Source: Leifsonia sp. ALI-44-B (GTDB lineage: Bacteria; Actinomycetota; Actinomycetes; Actinomycetales; Microbacteriaceae). From it: 64,000 nucleotides of DNA. The stretch lies in contig NZ_MTQL01000006.1 of assembly GCF_001984125.1 (NCBI RefSeq), positions 124,001 through 188,000 of the forward strand. Reading direction: 5' to 3'. The notes below the pieces were generated by a model. The model was not told where the DNA came from. It worked only from the letters and a program-made list of their open reading frames with translations, and ran no database searches. Both the position numbers and the translations under genes were made by a program. Shown here in pieces: positions 44,521-54,126 of this stretch. The stretch's first letter is position 1; every line of letters starts with the position of its first letter.

Positions 44521-44571
44521 CACTGCCGTGGCGCGCCCGCCGCGCCGCATCCCGATCTCCTGTGCAGGAGC

Positions 44572-44604
44572 GAAGCCCGGGCCGACCTCGTCGGCTCGGG
44601 CTTC
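44572..44604. terminator. Bidirectional terminator, 15-bp stem
   Basis: GAAGCCCGGGCCGAC pairs with GTCGGCTCGGGCTTC (one wobble) across a 3-base loop, between convergent katA and the S4-domain gene. Confidence 0.8.
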
Positions 44605-44623
44605 TGTCGTCCTGCCGCGCCGC

Positions 44624-44995
44624 CTAGTGCCCGCGCAACCGCTCGATCTCGCGCCGATCGCGCTTCGTCGGGCGCCCGGCCCCGCGGTCGCGCTCACCCA
44701 CGCTCGCGCGCTCTTCGCGCGGCAGCGGGGGAGGCGTGCGGTCGATCATGGCCTCCTGCGCAACGGGCGCGCCCACGCGCTTCACGAGCAGGCGCTGCAC
44801 GATGACGGTGCGGTCGCCCTCGCCCGTGCGCACGCGGATCTCGTCGCCCGGGCGCACGAGCGCCGCAGCCTTGGCCCGATCGCCGTTCAAACGCACGTGT
44901 CCGGCCCGGCACGCCGTCGTCGCGGCCGATCGCGTCTTGAACACGCGCACGGCCCACAGCCACGCGTCGATGCGGGCGCTCGTGAGCTCGGCCAT
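44624..44995 (-). CDS. S4-domain RNA-binding protein, Hsp15-like
   Basis: A 123-residue protein with an N-terminal S4 domain: ARIDAWLWAVRVFKTRSAAT, then AGHVRLNGDRAKAAALVRPG. Hsp15 (HslR) binds stalled 50S subunits that carry nascent chains. The C-terminal third is Arg/Glu-rich. ATG 44995 lies 4 bases after the stop of the SGNH hydrolase gene, so the two are co-transcribed. Confidence 0.88.
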   Translation of the reverse strand: MAELTSARIDAWLWAVRVFKTRSAATTACRAGHVRLNGDRAKAAALVRPGDEIRVRTGEGDRTVIVQRLLVKRVGAPVAQEAMIDRTPPPLPREERASVGERDRGAGRPTKRDRREIERLRGH

Positions 44996-44999
44996 CCGA

Positions 45000-45893
45000 T
45001 CAGCCCTCGGAGGGGTCTTTGATGGCGTTCAGCACGGTCGCCGCGGTCAGCGCCGAACCCTCGAGCGAGGGATGCAAGTGGTCGGGCAGCAACAGCCCGA
45101 TAGCGTTGCCCGTCGCCTCGTAGGCGCTGTGCACGTCGATCGCGAGCACGGTCGGGTTGGCGTGCAGCCAGCCGGTGACCGTGTCGATGACCTGCGCGTG
45201 TGCCGAAGCCCACTCGTCGAAGCGCGGGTTCTCGAGGATGGCCGCATACCCGACGCTCGTGGGCCACTGCCGGTTGATGGTGCCGAGCAGCTCGGTCAGC
45301 TGCGGGCCCACATCGGCCGGGTTGCGCACGTTGTTGAGCCCGTGGTTCACGATGACGACATCGGGTTTCTCGGGCGCCATGACGGCGAGATGTGCGAGCG
45401 AGTAGGCGGGCGTCTTGCCGCGTGCCGAACCGTTCCAGACGATGAGCGGCGCACCCGGCGCTCCGGCGTTGTGCAGCACCTCGGGCAGGTAGCCGACGAG
45501 CTGGTTGTCCCACGGGTGCACGATGAGCGGGCGACTCTGTTCGGTCGCGATCTGGCGCATGGCGACATCCACCCATTCGCCCGGCTCGTCACCCGTCGAA
45601 TCGCCCAGCACGGTCACCACGAAGGGGCGGTCGGTTTCGGCGATGCGGTTCCAGGCCTGGCCGAAGCCGATGGTCTGCAGGGCGCCCTCGGATGCCGCCA
45701 CCACGGCGTCCGGCCCACCCGCCGCCGTCGTTGCCGCCGGCCCCTTCGCCGCGACGCCCACGAGCACGCTCGCGACGAGCCCGGCACCCAGGATGCCGAG
45801 TGCGGTGGCCTTGAAGACGGGGGTGCGCGTCGCCCAGCGCGACGCCAAGCGAGGAAGCACCCGTCGGGTCGGGCGCTCGGGAGTGCGGGTCAT
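45000..45893 (-). CDS. SGNH/GDSL-family hydrolase with N-terminal membrane anchor
   Basis: A 297-residue protein with one N-terminal membrane span (about 28-48) and an outward catalytic domain. SGNH blocks are visible: VTVLGDSTGD (catalytic Ser), NHGLNN (Asn), and DHLHPS (Asp-His). The family contains esterases, lipases and peptidoglycan or sugar deacetylases; the substrate is unknown. A TACTCT box six bases before the ATG, with no ribosome binding site, predicts a leaderless mRNA. It is divergent from the phosphatidyltransferase gene. Confidence 0.85.
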   Translation of the reverse strand: MTRTPERPTRRVLPRLASRWATRTPVFKATALGILGAGLVASVLVGVAAKGPAATTAAGGPDAVVAASEGALQTIGFGQAWNRIAETDRPFVVTVLGDSTGDEPGEWVDVAMRQIATEQSRPLIVHPWDNQLVGYLPEVLHNAGAPGAPLIVWNGSARGKTPAYSLAHLAVMAPEKPDVVIVNHGLNNVRNPADVGPQLTELLGTINRQWPTSVGYAAILENPRFDEWASAHAQVIDTVTGWLHANPTVLAIDVHSAYEATGNAIGLLLPDHLHPSLEGSALTAATVLNAIKDPSEG

Positions 45894-45899
45894 TCACAC

Positions 45900-45959
45900 A
45901 GAGTACGTCGCGCGTGGTGCGTTCGCGACCTGAGCACACACGCCTCAAGGCTCTACAAT
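45900..45959. promoter_or_regulatory. Divergent predicted leaderless promoters
   Basis: Minus strand: TACTCT (45900-45905) then six bases to the SGNH ATG. Plus strand: TACAAT (45954-45959) then six bases to the phosphatidyltransferase ATG. The -35 regions are weak. Confidence 0.6.
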
Positions 45960-45965
45960 CGAGGG

Positions 45966-46577
45966 ATGGCTGAGGGCGAGAAGTTCGAGCAGGGGACCAC
46001 CGAGGTGGGTGACCGCATCCTCACTCTCCCCAACCTCCTGAGCTTCCTTCGGTTAGCTCTCGTTCCGGTCTTCCTCCTGCTGCTCGTCGAGGGCGAAGAC
46101 ATCTGGGCTCTCGTCGTGCTCGCGGTCTCGGGCATCACCGACTTCCTCGACGGCTTCCTGGCCCGCAAGCTCAACCAGGTCTCGCGTCTTGGGCAGTTGC
46201 TCGACCCGGCCGCCGACCGCCTCTACATCCTGGCTGCGCTGCTCGGCTTGGCCATCCGTTCGCTCATTCCCTGGTGGCTCGTCGCGGTCATCCTGGCTCG
46301 GGATGTCATGCTCATCGTCGTCGCCATCCTGCTCGCCCGGCGGGGTCACGGTGCCTTCCCTGTGAACTGGGTAGGAAAGTTCGCGACCGCCTGCCTCATG
46401 GTCGGGTTCCCGGTGCTCATGCTCGCGGCGGCTCTGCCCGATGTGGCACCCTGGGTTCAGCCGTTCGGCCTGATTTTCTCCATCGTCGGAGCAGTGCTTT
46501 ACTGGTGGGCCGGGCTGCTTTATCTCAGGCAGACCATCGCACTCTCCCGAAATCCGCAGACACGAACGACAGTCTGA
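45966..46577 (+). CDS. CDP-alcohol phosphatidyltransferase (PgsA-like)
   Basis: A 203-residue membrane enzyme with about six spans. The full catalytic motif D-x2-D-G-x2-A-R-x8-G-x3-D-x3-D reads DFLDGFLARK, then G and LLDPAADR. The family transfers a phosphatidyl group from CDP-diacylglycerol to an alcohol such as glycerol 3-phosphate or phosphatidylglycerol. It could be phosphatidylglycerol phosphate or cardiolipin synthase. ATG 45966 is placed six bases after a TACAAT box. The FHA gene follows 31 bases later. Confidence 0.88.
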   Translation: MAEGEKFEQGTTEVGDRILTLPNLLSFLRLALVPVFLLLLVEGEDIWALVVLAVSGITDFLDGFLARKLNQVSRLGQLLDPAADRLYILAALLGLAIRSLIPWWLVAVILARDVMLIVVAILLARRGHGAFPVNWVGKFATACLMVGFPVLMLAAALPDVAPWVQPFGLIFSIVGAVLYWWAGLLYLRQTIALSRNPQTRTTV

Positions 46578-46608
46578 TCGGATACGCTTGAATCCGAGGA
46601 GGTTCCAG

Positions 46609-47151
46609 GTGTCACATCACGAGGATAAGAACCCGCAGACCAGTGTTTACCTGCGCGTGCCCGCCCCCGAGGGGCGTTCCGGGCAGGGCGTAGACGGCGA
46701 CACGACGGCGAGTTTCAGCGCTGAGTTCGGCGCGGCACTGGCCGCCATCGACGCCGGCGTCACCTCAGAAGAGACAGAGGCCATCGCGGCCCTTCCGGCC
46801 GGTTCGGCTCTGCTCATCGTGCGCCGCGGTCCCAACGCGGGGGCACGCTTCCTGCTCGACGCCGATGTCACGACGGTCGGCCGTCACCCCGACGCCGACA
46901 TCTTCCTCGACGATGTCACGGTCTCCCGCCGTCACGCCGAGTTCGTGCGTCACGAGGGCAAGCTCGAGATCCGCGACCTCAACTCGCTCAACGGCACTTA
47001 TTACGACGGCAAGCGCATCGACTCCGCCATCCTCGTTGATGGTGGCGAGGTGCAGGTCGGCAAGTTCCGCCTCACCTACTACCCGTCGCGACTGGATGTC
47101 ATCAAGGGCGATGCCAACACGTCCGGCGCCGCCCATACGTCGGACGCTTGA
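46609..47151 (+). CDS. garA: GarA/OdhI-like FHA-domain protein
   Basis: A 180-residue cytoplasmic protein. The FHA domain (about 66-157) has VGRHPDADIFLDDVTVSRRH and LNSLNGTYYDGKRID, and the stretch ALLIVRRGPNAGARFLL matches GarA. GarA binds and inhibits 2-oxoglutarate dehydrogenase until phosphorylated by Ser/Thr kinases on an N-terminal ETTS motif. Here the equivalent is PQTSVYLR with only Thr11. I chose GTG 46609, with GAGGAGG 6 bases upstream. It overlaps the next gene by 1 base, as in the GarA-FtsR pair of other actinobacteria. Two kinases in this window could act on it. Confidence 0.88.
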   Translation: MSHHEDKNPQTSVYLRVPAPEGRSGQGVDGDTTASFSAEFGAALAAIDAGVTSEETEAIAALPAGSALLIVRRGPNAGARFLLDADVTTVGRHPDADIFLDDVTVSRRHAEFVRHEGKLEIRDLNSLNGTYYDGKRIDSAILVDGGEVQVGKFRLTYYPSRLDVIKGDANTSGAAHTSDA

Positions 47152-47891
47152 TGTCGGCCGCCCCGGCAGCGCAGGGGAAGCCGTCGCCGCAGGGCAAGCC
47201 CGCGTCACCGTCGAAGGCGGCCGGCGGGCCTCTGCTCAGCATCGGCCAGGTGCTCGCGCGCCTCACGACCGAGTTTCCCGACCTGACGAACTCGAAGCTG
47301 CGCTTCCTCGAAGAGCAGGGTTTGGTCTCGCCGTCGCGCACCAAATCGGGCTACCGCAAATTCTCGCCCGTCGATGTCGAGCGGCTGCGACTCATCCTGT
47401 CGATGCAGCGCGACCACTACTTGCCGCTCAAGGTCATCCGGCAATACCTCGCCGACCTCGATGAGGGCCGCGCACCCGTCTTCCCCGGCGGCACGCCGCT
47501 CGCGCCCGTCTCGACCATCATCCCGGCCGGCCGCCGTTACAGCCGTGAAGATCTGCTGCGCGACACGGGCGCCTCGGCCGCGCTGTTCACCGCCGCGGTG
47601 AGCGCCAACCTTATCCAGCCCGCCGAGTTCCACGGCGAAGAGGCCATTTCGGTGCTGCGCGCGCTCGTCGCCCTGCAGCGCTATGGCATCGAGCCCCGCC
47701 ACCTGCGCGGCTATCGCGGGGCTGCCGAGCGCGAGGTCGGCATGGTCGAAAGCGCCCTGCTCCCGCTCTCCACGCGCCAAGACGCCGCCAGCCGTGCCAA
47801 GGCGCAAGAGCTGTCGGGCGAGATCGCCGGGCAGCTCGAGGTCGTGAGGTCGAGCCTCATCCGGGCGGCCCTCACACGCTTCGATCGATAG
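47151..47891 (+). CDS. ftsR: MerR-family regulator, FtsR-like
   Basis: A 246-residue protein with a MerR-like winged helix (LSIGQVLARLTTEFPDLTNS, then GLVSPSRTKSGYRKFSP) and an unusual long C-terminal region (about 110-246) instead of a simple coiled coil. Sequence and position after garA match FtsR, an activator of ftsZ in corynebacteria. The ATG at 47151 shares one base with the garA stop. Conservation of the pair supports a link between growth control and division. Confidence 0.85.
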   Translation: MSAAPAAQGKPSPQGKPASPSKAAGGPLLSIGQVLARLTTEFPDLTNSKLRFLEEQGLVSPSRTKSGYRKFSPVDVERLRLILSMQRDHYLPLKVIRQYLADLDEGRAPVFPGGTPLAPVSTIIPAGRRYSREDLLRDTGASAALFTAAVSANLIQPAEFHGEEAISVLRALVALQRYGIEPRHLRGYRGAAEREVGMVESALLPLSTRQDAASRAKAQELSGEIAGQLEVVRSSLIRAALTRFDR

Positions 47892-47951
47892 CGATTTATC
47901 ACAGAAGCATCACGGTGACTCGACACGCCGGAACGCAGAATGCGGATGTCG

Positions 47952-47980
47952 TTGTACTCGGGTGCCCGCATGGGTAGCGT
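47952..47980 (+). promoter_or_regulatory. Promoter of the second MerR gene
   Basis: TTGTAC (47952-47957) and TAGCGT (47975-47980) with a 17-base spacer. Transcription would start near 47987, giving a leader of about 40 bases with AAGGG. Confidence 0.6.
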
Positions 47981-48025
47981 TGTCTCAGCGGAACAAACCC
48001 CGCGACATCTTCAGAAGGGCTCACG

Positions 48026-48604
48026 GTGATCGATATCAGCGCCAACGGCGACCGTGCCGACGACGGCGGGTCGTCGAACGACGACGCTCGCTACGGTCTC
48101 GGGCTGCTCTTCACCGACGGCATGCCCGAGCGCGACGATCAGGCGGGTTACCGCGGCGCCGTTGCCGCCCGCGCCGCCGGCATCAGCTACCGTCAGCTCG
48201 ACTACTGGGCACGCACGGGACTCGTCGAGCCCACCATCCGCGGTGCTGCGGGTTCGGGTTCACAGCGGCTCTACGGCTTCCGCGACATCCTCGTGTTGAA
48301 GCTCGTCAAGCGCCTGCTCGACACGGGCATCTCGCTGCAGCAGATCCGCACGGCCGTCAACCAGCTGCGCGAGTCCGGCGTCAACGACCTGGCCCAGACC
48401 ACGCTCATGTCCGATGGCGCCAGCGTCTACCTGTGCACGTCGAACGATGAGGTCATCGACCTCGTCAGCCGCGGCCAGGGCGTTTTCGGCATCGCGGTCG
48501 GCAAGGTGCTGCGCGAGGTCGAGACGACGCTCGTCGAGTTCGACCCGCAGACGCTCGATCCCTCCGACGAGCTCGCCGCGCGCCGCGCCGCCCGGAGCGC
48601 TTAG
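48026..48604 (+). CDS. MerR-family regulator, Rv1830/McdR-like
   Basis: A 192-residue protein with an acidic N-terminal tail of about 45 residues, a MerR helix-turn-helix (RAAGISYRQLDYWARTGLVE, LYGFRDILVLKLVKRLL) and a C-terminal effector/dimer region (LMSDGASVYLCTSNDEVIDL, GQGVFGIAVG). It matches the Rv1830 type, which in mycobacteria lies after garA, ftsR and a DUF151 nuclease gene. Here the DUF151 gene is missing. GTG 48026 with AAGGG upstream. Confidence 0.82.
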   Translation: MIDISANGDRADDGGSSNDDARYGLGLLFTDGMPERDDQAGYRGAVAARAAGISYRQLDYWARTGLVEPTIRGAAGSGSQRLYGFRDILVLKLVKRLLDTGISLQQIRTAVNQLRESGVNDLAQTTLMSDGASVYLCTSNDEVIDLVSRGQGVFGIAVGKVLREVETTLVEFDPQTLDPSDELAARRAARSA

Positions 48605-48612
48605 GCCTCACG

Positions 48613-49002
48613 ATGTCAGCGGATGCCTGGCCTCCCGCCATCTCCGCCATCACCCTGTTCGTCGACGACCTCGTCGACTCGATCGAGTTCTATCGCACGG
48701 CCTTCGGCCTCGAGGTCATGTTCCTCGACGACGACTCGGCCGTCTTCTCGTTCAACAACACGCTCATCAACCTGCTCAAGGTCGAAGCGGCCGAGGAGCT
48801 CGTCCATCCGGCCGAGGTGGGCACGTCGAACGACAACCCACGCATGCAGTTCACGATCCCGGTCGACGACGTCGACGAGCGGTGCGCTGAACTCGTGTCG
48901 CGGGGAGTGGTACTCCTCAACGGGCCCATGGATCGCCCCTGGGGCATTCGCACGGCCAGCTTCCGCGACCCGAGCGGTTACGTCTGGGAGATCGCGCGCT
49001 AA
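48613..49002 (+). CDS. VOC-family protein
   Basis: A 129-residue VOC-fold protein: ITLFVDDLVDSIEFYRTAFG and RTASFRDPSGYVWEIAR. It is 8 bases after the MerR gene, hence in the same transcript. The function is not known; the fold hosts glyoxalases, dioxygenases and binding proteins. It differs in sequence from the VOC protein at 27701-28093. Confidence 0.82.
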   Translation: MSADAWPPAISAITLFVDDLVDSIEFYRTAFGLEVMFLDDDSAVFSFNNTLINLLKVEAAEELVHPAEVGTSNDNPRMQFTIPVDDVDERCAELVSRGVVLLNGPMDRPWGIRTASFRDPSGYVWEIAR

Positions 49003-49123
49003 GCAGACTCAGGCTCTCAGCTAGATCTGTGCGGGCCGTCGATGCGCTCGACTGAGCAGCCCCACCCGGTCGAGCAGACTCCGCGCAGCTGAGCGAGCCG
49101 ACCGTGTTGGCGGGGCGCTGTGG

Positions 49124-49942
49124 TTACTTGGCCGAAGCGGGAAGCTCGGCGTATTCGCCCACGCGGCCGGTGCGCAGCACGCGGTCGAGCAACAGGTCGA
49201 AGTTGTGCGCCATCTCTTGAGCGCTGTCGCCGGGCCAGATGTGCAGCGGCTTGGCCGCGCCCTGGGCCTGCTGCAGCGAGGTGCGCTCGGGCAGCTGCGG
49301 GCTGAGCACGAGCGGGCCGAACATGTCGCGCAGCTCTTTGATGCGGAACTGGTGCTCGAGCGACTGCGAACGCACGCGGTTGACGATGATGCCGAGGGGC
49401 TGAAGGCGCGGGCTGAGGCCGCGGCGGATCTCTTCGATCGCGCGCAGGGCGCGGTCGGCGGCGGCCACGGAGAAGAGGCCGGGCTCGGTGACGACCGACA
49501 CGCGGTCGCTCGCGGCCCAGGCTGTGCGCGTGAGCGCGTTGAGAGAGGGAGCGCAGTCGATCAGCACGAGGTCGTAGTCGGCTTCGACGTGCGCGAGCGC
49601 CTCTTCGAGCTTCCAGATGTCGCGGATCGAGGGGTGCGGGCCGTCGAAGTTGATGGCCGACGGGCTGCCGATCATGACGTCGATCGTGCCGGGGTGGGTC
49701 TTCGTCCAGCCGGAAGGGGCAATGGCCTGACGGACCACCTTCTCCTTGGGCGAGGCGAGAACGTCGGCGACGTTCAGGCGGCCCGCGAGGGCGATATCCA
49801 TGCCCGTGGACACGTCGGACTGGGGGTCGAGGTCGACGACAAGGGTTCGCACGCCGCGCGCGAACGCCGCGGAGGCCAAGCCGAGGCTGACCGTAGTCTT
49901 GCCGACGCCTCCCTTGAGGCTCGATACGCTGAGTACATGCAC
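49124..49942 (-). CDS. ParA-family ATPase, orphan
   Basis: A 272-residue ParA/MinD-like ATPase: deviant Walker A SLKGGVGKTT (8-17), VVDLDPQSDVSTG, and switch region VLIDCAPSLN. Such proteins move or position DNA, chemoreceptors or other cargo. No parB or parS site is adjacent, so it is not the chromosomal ParA pair; it may position another complex. GTG start at 49942; upstream on the minus strand a TAACGT sits 8 bases before it. It is divergent from pyruvate carboxylase. Confidence 0.88.
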   Translation of the reverse strand: MHVLSVSSLKGGVGKTTVSLGLASAAFARGVRTLVVDLDPQSDVSTGMDIALAGRLNVADVLASPKEKVVRQAIAPSGWTKTHPGTIDVMIGSPSAINFDGPHPSIRDIWKLEEALAHVEADYDLVLIDCAPSLNALTRTAWAASDRVSVVTEPGLFSVAAADRALRAIEEIRRGLSPRLQPLGIIVNRVRSQSLEHQFRIKELRDMFGPLVLSPQLPERTSLQQAQGAAKPLHIWPGDSAQEMAHNFDLLLDRVLRTGRVGEYAELPASAK

Positions 49943-50028
49943 AATCGTCTACGTTACCTTTACTAGGCTGAGAGAACCTAAACGTTCGCTGTGCGCTGTC
50001 GCCCCCGGAAGCCCCCCGAAAGGTCTGC

Positions 50029-53000
50029 ATGTTTAAGAAGATTCTTGTCGCCAACCGCGGAGAAATCGCGATCAGGGCATTCCGTGCGGCCTATGAGCTG
50101 GGCGCCGGCACCGTCGCCGTCTTCCCCTACGAAGACCGCAACTCGCTGCACCGCTTGAAGGCCGACGAGGCCTACCAGATCGGTGAGCCCGGGCATCCCG
50201 TGCGTGCCTACCTCGATGTGGCCGAGATCATCCGGGTCGCCAAGGAGTCGGGCGCCGACGCCATCTACCCGGGCTACGGCTTCCTCTCCGAGAACCCCGA
50301 CCTGGCCGAACAGGCCGCGGCCAACGGCATCACGTTCATCGGTCCGGGCTCCTCCGTGCTCGAGATGGCCGGCAACAAGGTCACGGCCAAAGAGCACGCC
50401 ATCGCCGCGGGCGTTCCCGTGCTGGCATCCACCCCTGCCTCGAAAGACATCGACGAATTGCTGGCCGGTGCGGATGCCGTGGGCTTCCCGCTCTTCGCCA
50501 AGGCCGTCGCGGGTGGTGGCGGGCGCGGTATGCGTCGCGTGGCCACCAAGGACGAGCTGGCCCCCGCCCTGGCCGAGGCCATGCGCGAGGCCGACAGCGC
50601 GTTCGGCGACCCGACCATGTTCCTCGAGCAGGCCGTTCTGCGCCCGCGTCACATCGAGGTGCAGATCCTGGCCGATGCCCAGGGCGGTACCGTGCACCTG
50701 TTCGAGCGCGACTGCTCGGTGCAGCGCCGCAACCAGAAGGTCGTCGAGATCGCTCCGGCCCCGAACATCTCCGAAGAGCTGCGCCAGGCCCTCTACCGCG
50801 ACGCCGTGGCCTTCGCGAAGTCCATCGGCTACGTCAACGCCGGCACGGTCGAGTTCCTCGTCGACACGGCGGGGGAGCGCGCGGGCAAGCACGTCTTCAT
50901 CGAGATGAACCCCCGCATCCAGGTCGAGCACACCGTGACCGAAGAGATCACGGATGTCGACCTCGTTCAGTCGCAGATGCGCATCGCCTCGGGCGAATCG
51001 CTCGTCGACCTCGGGCTGACGCAGGACCAGATCCACATGCACGGCGCGGCGCTGCAGACGCGCATCACGACGGAGGACCCGTCGCAGAACTTCCGGCCCG
51101 ATACGGGCAAGATCACCACCTACCGTTCGCCCGGCGGCGGCGGCATCCGTCTCGACGGCGGAACGATCAACCCGGGTGCGCAGATCAGCCCCCACTTCGA
51201 CTCCATGCTGGCGAAGCTCACGTGCCGTGGCCGCGACTTCCCGGCTGCCGTCACGCGGGCCAAACGCGCCCTGGCCGAGTTCCGCATCCGCGGCGTGTCC
51301 ACCAACATCCCGTTCCTGCAGGCCGTGCTCGAAGACCCCGACTTCGTGGCGGGCGACCTGAGCACCTCGTTCATCGAGGAGCGCCCGGGCCTGTTCAAAG
51401 GCCACGAGTCGAAAGACCGCGGCACCAAGATCATGAACTGGCTGGCCGACGTCACGGTCAACCAGCCGAACGGCGCGCGGCCGACGGGTGTGAAGCCCAT
51501 CGACAAGCTGCCGAAGGTCGACCTGTCGGCGCCCGCCCCGGCCGGCTCTCGCCAGAAGTTGCTCGAGCTCGGCCCTGTCGCCTTCGCGAAGTCGCTGCGC
51601 GAGCAGACCGCCCTGGCCGTCACCGAGACGACCTTCCGCGACGCCCACCAGTCGCTGCTCGCCACGCGCGTGCGCACCAAGGACCTGCTCGCGGTGGCGC
51701 CCTACGTCGCCCGTCTCACGCCCGAACTCCTGTCGGTCGAAGCCTGGGGTGGCGCTACGTACGACGTAGCGCTGCGCTTCCTCGGCGAAGACCCGTGGGA
51801 GCGCCTGGCGAGCCTGCGCGAGGCCCTGCCCAACGTCAACATCCAGATGCTGCTGCGCGGCCGCAACACGGTCGGCTACACGCCCTACCCGACCGAGGTG
51901 ACCGACGCCTTCGTGCGCGAGGCCGCGGCCACGGGTGTCGACATCTTCCGCATCTTCGACGCGCTCAACGACGTCGAGCAGATGCGCCCGGCCATCGACG
52001 CCGTGCTGAAGACGGGGACGACCATCGCCGAGGTGGCCGTCTGCTACACGGGCGACCTGCTCGACCCGGCGGAAGACCTCTACACCCTCGACTACTACCT
52101 CAACCTGGCCGACCAGATCGTGGCGGCCGGCGCGCACATCCTCGCCATCAAGGACATGGCCGGTCTCCTGCGCCCGGCCGCGGCCGCCAAGCTCGTCGCG
52201 GCGTTCCGTGAGCGCTTCGACGTTCCGGTGCACGTGCACACGCACGACACCGCGGGCGGTCAGCTGGCCACCCTGCTCGCGGCCAGTGCCGCGGGCGCCG
52301 ACGCGGTAGATGTCGCGAGCGCACCCATGGCCGGCACGACGAGCCAGCCCTCGGCCTCCGCTCTCGTCGCCGCACTGGCCCACACCGAGCGCGACACGGG
52401 CCTCTCGCTCGCTGCCGTCTCGGACCTCGAGCCCTACTGGGAGGCCGTGCGCCACGTCTACAAGCCGTTCGAGTCCGGCCTGCCCGGCCCCACCGGCCGC
52501 GTCTACAAGCACGAGATCCCCGGCGGCCAGCTGTCGAACCTGCGCCAGCAGGCCATCGCGCTCGGGCTCGAGAACGACTTCGAGAAGATCGAGGACATGT
52601 ACGCCGCCGCGAATAAGATCCTCGGCCGCATCCCCAAGGTCACGCCCTCATCGAAGGTCGTGGGCGACTTGGCCCTGCACCTCGCGGCCGTCAACGCCGA
52701 CCCGGCCGACTTCGAGCAGAACCCGAGCAAGTACGACATCCCCGAGTCGGTCGTCGGCTTCATGGCGGGCGAGCTGGGCGAACTGCCCGGCGGCTGGCCC
52801 GAGCCCTTCCGCTCGAAGGTGCTCGAGGGTCGTCACGTGAACATCGATGTGGCCCCCGTCAGCGCGGATGACCTCGCGGCACTCGACGGCGACTCCCTCG
52901 AGCGTCGTTCCACCCTCAACCGCCTGCTGTTCCCGGCGCCCACGCGCCAGTTCGAGCAGATGCGCGAGCTGTTCGGCGACCTCTCGATCATCGACACCGT

Positions 53001-53436
53001 CGACTACCTCTACGGCCTCGAGCCCGAGGGTGAATACGTGGTCGAGTTCTCGAAGGGCGTGCGCCTGTACGTGGGCCTCGAAGCCATCGGTGAGCCCGAC
53101 GACAAGGGCATGCGCACCGTCATGACCATGGTCAACGGCCAGTTGCGCCCCGTCTTCGTACGCGACCGCAGCGTCGCCATCGAGACGAAGGCCGCCGAGA
53201 AGGCCGACACGTCGAAGCCCGGCCAGGTCGCCGCGCCGTTCTCGGGTGTCGTCACGCTCAAGGTCGAACCCGGCACGAAGGTCACGAGCGGGCAGCCCGT
53301 CGCGTCTATCGAGGCCATGAAGATGGAGGCCGCGATCACGGCTCCCGTCGCGGGCAAGATCGAGCGTCTCGCCATCTCGACCACGCAGCAGGTCGAGGCC
53401 GGCGACCTGCTGGTCGTCATCACCCCCAGCGAATAG
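50029..53436 (+). CDS. pyc: Pyruvate carboxylase
   Basis: A 1135-residue biotin enzyme that makes oxaloacetate from pyruvate, bicarbonate and ATP. The order is biotin carboxylase (1-460; [13 protein letters not shown], glycine-rich loop [28 protein letters not shown]), carboxyltransferase (about 535-830; [15 protein letters not shown], and the metal ligands [10 protein letters not shown]), the tetramerisation region, and biotinyl domain ending near 1130 with biotin Lys in EAMKMEAA. The single-chain length is standard. GAAAGG precedes the ATG. Confidence 0.97.
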   Translation: MFKKILVANRGEIAIRAFRAAYELGAGTVAVFPYEDRNSLHRLKADEAYQIGEPGHPVRAYLDVAEIIRVAKESGADAIYPGYGFLSENPDLAEQAAANGITFIGPGSSVLEMAGNKVTAKEHAIAAGVPVLASTPASKDIDELLAGADAVGFPLFAKAVAGGGGRGMRRVATKDELAPALAEAMREADSAFGDPTMFLEQAVLRPRHIEVQILADAQGGTVHLFERDCSVQRRNQKVVEIAPAPNISEELRQALYRDAVAFAKSIGYVNAGTVEFLVDTAGERAGKHVFIEMNPRIQVEHTVTEEITDVDLVQSQMRIASGESLVDLGLTQDQIHMHGAALQTRITTEDPSQNFRPDTGKITTYRSPGGGGIRLDGGTINPGAQISPHFDSMLAKLTCRGRDFPAAVTRAKRALAEFRIRGVSTNIPFLQAVLEDPDFVAGDLSTSFIEERPGLFKGHESKDRGTKIMNWLADVTVNQPNGARPTGVKPIDKLPKVDLSAPAPAGSRQKLLELGPVAFAKSLREQTALAVTETTFRDAHQSLLATRVRTKDLLAVAPYVARLTPELLSVEAWGGATYDVALRFLGEDPWERLASLREALPNVNIQMLLRGRNTVGYTPYPTEVTDAFVREAAATGVDIFRIFDALNDVEQMRPAIDAVLKTGTTIAEVAVCYTGDLLDPAEDLYTLDYYLNLADQIVAAGAHILAIKDMAGLLRPAAAAKLVAAFRERFDVPVHVHTHDTAGGQLATLLAASAAGADAVDVASAPMAGTTSQPSASALVAALAHTERDTGLSLAAVSDLEPYWEAVRHVYKPFESGLPGPTGRVYKHEIPGGQLSNLRQQAIALGLENDFEKIEDMYAAANKILGRIPKVTPSSKVVGDLALHLAAVNADPADFEQNPSKYDIPESVVGFMAGELGELPGGWPEPFRSKVLEGRHVNIDVAPVSADDLAALDGDSLERRSTLNRLLFPAPTRQFEQMRELFGDLSIIDTVDYLYGLEPEGEYVVEFSKGVRLYVGLEAIGEPDDKGMRTVMTMVNGQLRPVFVRDRSVAIETKAAEKADTSKPGQVAAPFSGVVTLKVEPGTKVTSGQPVASIEAMKMEAAITAPVAGKIERLAISTTQQVEAGDLLVVITPSE

Positions 53437-53443
53437 TCCTCAT

Positions 53444-53478
53444 CCCGGGGCGGTTCGGTCTGCACCGACCGCCCCGGG
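53444..53478 (+). terminator. Hairpin between pyc and def
   Basis: CCCGGGGCGGT pairs with ACCGCCCCGGG, with four further inner pairs (CGGT/ACCG) after a one-base bulge. No T tract follows. Confidence 0.6.
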
Positions 53479-53509
53479 CGAGGGACCAGTACGACAACAG
53501 AAAGACATC

Positions 53510-54001
53510 GTGACAGAACGACAGATCCGCCTGTTCGGCGACCCCGTGTTGAAGACGCCCTCCAAACCGATCGGCGATATCGACGACGGCATCCGCGGTC
53601 TCATCGACGACCTCGTCGACAGCGTCAAGTTGCCGGGTCGCGCGGGTGTCGCCGCGAGCCAGATCGGCGTCAACCTGCGCGCCTTCAGCTACAACATCGA
53701 CGGCAATGTGGGCTACGTCATCAACCCCGTGCTGGTCGAAGTGTCGGGTGAGCCCGAACCGGTCGACGAGGGATGCTTGTCGGTGCCGGGCCTCTGGTTC
53801 CCGACCCCGCGCTACCCGTTCGCGCGCGTGCGCGGCATCGACGTCGAAGGCAACGAGATTGAGGTCTCGGGCGAGGGACTCATGGCGCAGGCCCTGCAGC
53901 ACGAGACCGACCACCTTGACGGCATGCTCTACCTCGAACGGCTCGAGAAGCAGCACCGCCGCGAGGCCATGAAGCAGGTGCGCGAGAGCGACTGGTTCTG
54001 A
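53510..54001 (+). CDS. def: Peptide deformylase
   Basis: A 163-residue metal hydrolase that removes the formyl group from new proteins. The motifs are GVAASQIG (47-54; the usual Pro of GxGxAAPQ is Ser50), EGCLS (C89 ligand) and QHETDHLDG (H131, E132, H135). All catalytic residues are present. GTG start with AGAAAG upstream. Its short spacing from pyc suggests partial read-through from that gene. Confidence 0.95.
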   Translation: MTERQIRLFGDPVLKTPSKPIGDIDDGIRGLIDDLVDSVKLPGRAGVAASQIGVNLRAFSYNIDGNVGYVINPVLVEVSGEPEPVDEGCLSVPGLWFPTPRYPFARVRGIDVEGNEIEVSGEGLMAQALQHETDHLDGMLYLERLEKQHRREAMKQVRESDWF

Positions 54002-54071
54002 ACCGAGCCGCGCGCCCCGCATGACACTGGGCGATCCGGCAGCGCGACCCCGCCGCGCATTCCGCGCCACT

Positions 54072-54119
54072 CATGACGAAGGCCCCGACCACTCACCGGT
54101 GATCGGGGCCTTCGTCATG
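54072..54119. terminator. Bidirectional terminator, 17-bp stem
   Basis: CATGACGAAGGCCCCGA pairs perfectly with TCGGGGCCTTCGTCATG across a 14-base loop, between convergent def and the acyl-CoA synthetase gene. Confidence 0.85.
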
Positions 54120-54126
54120 TGCGCCA

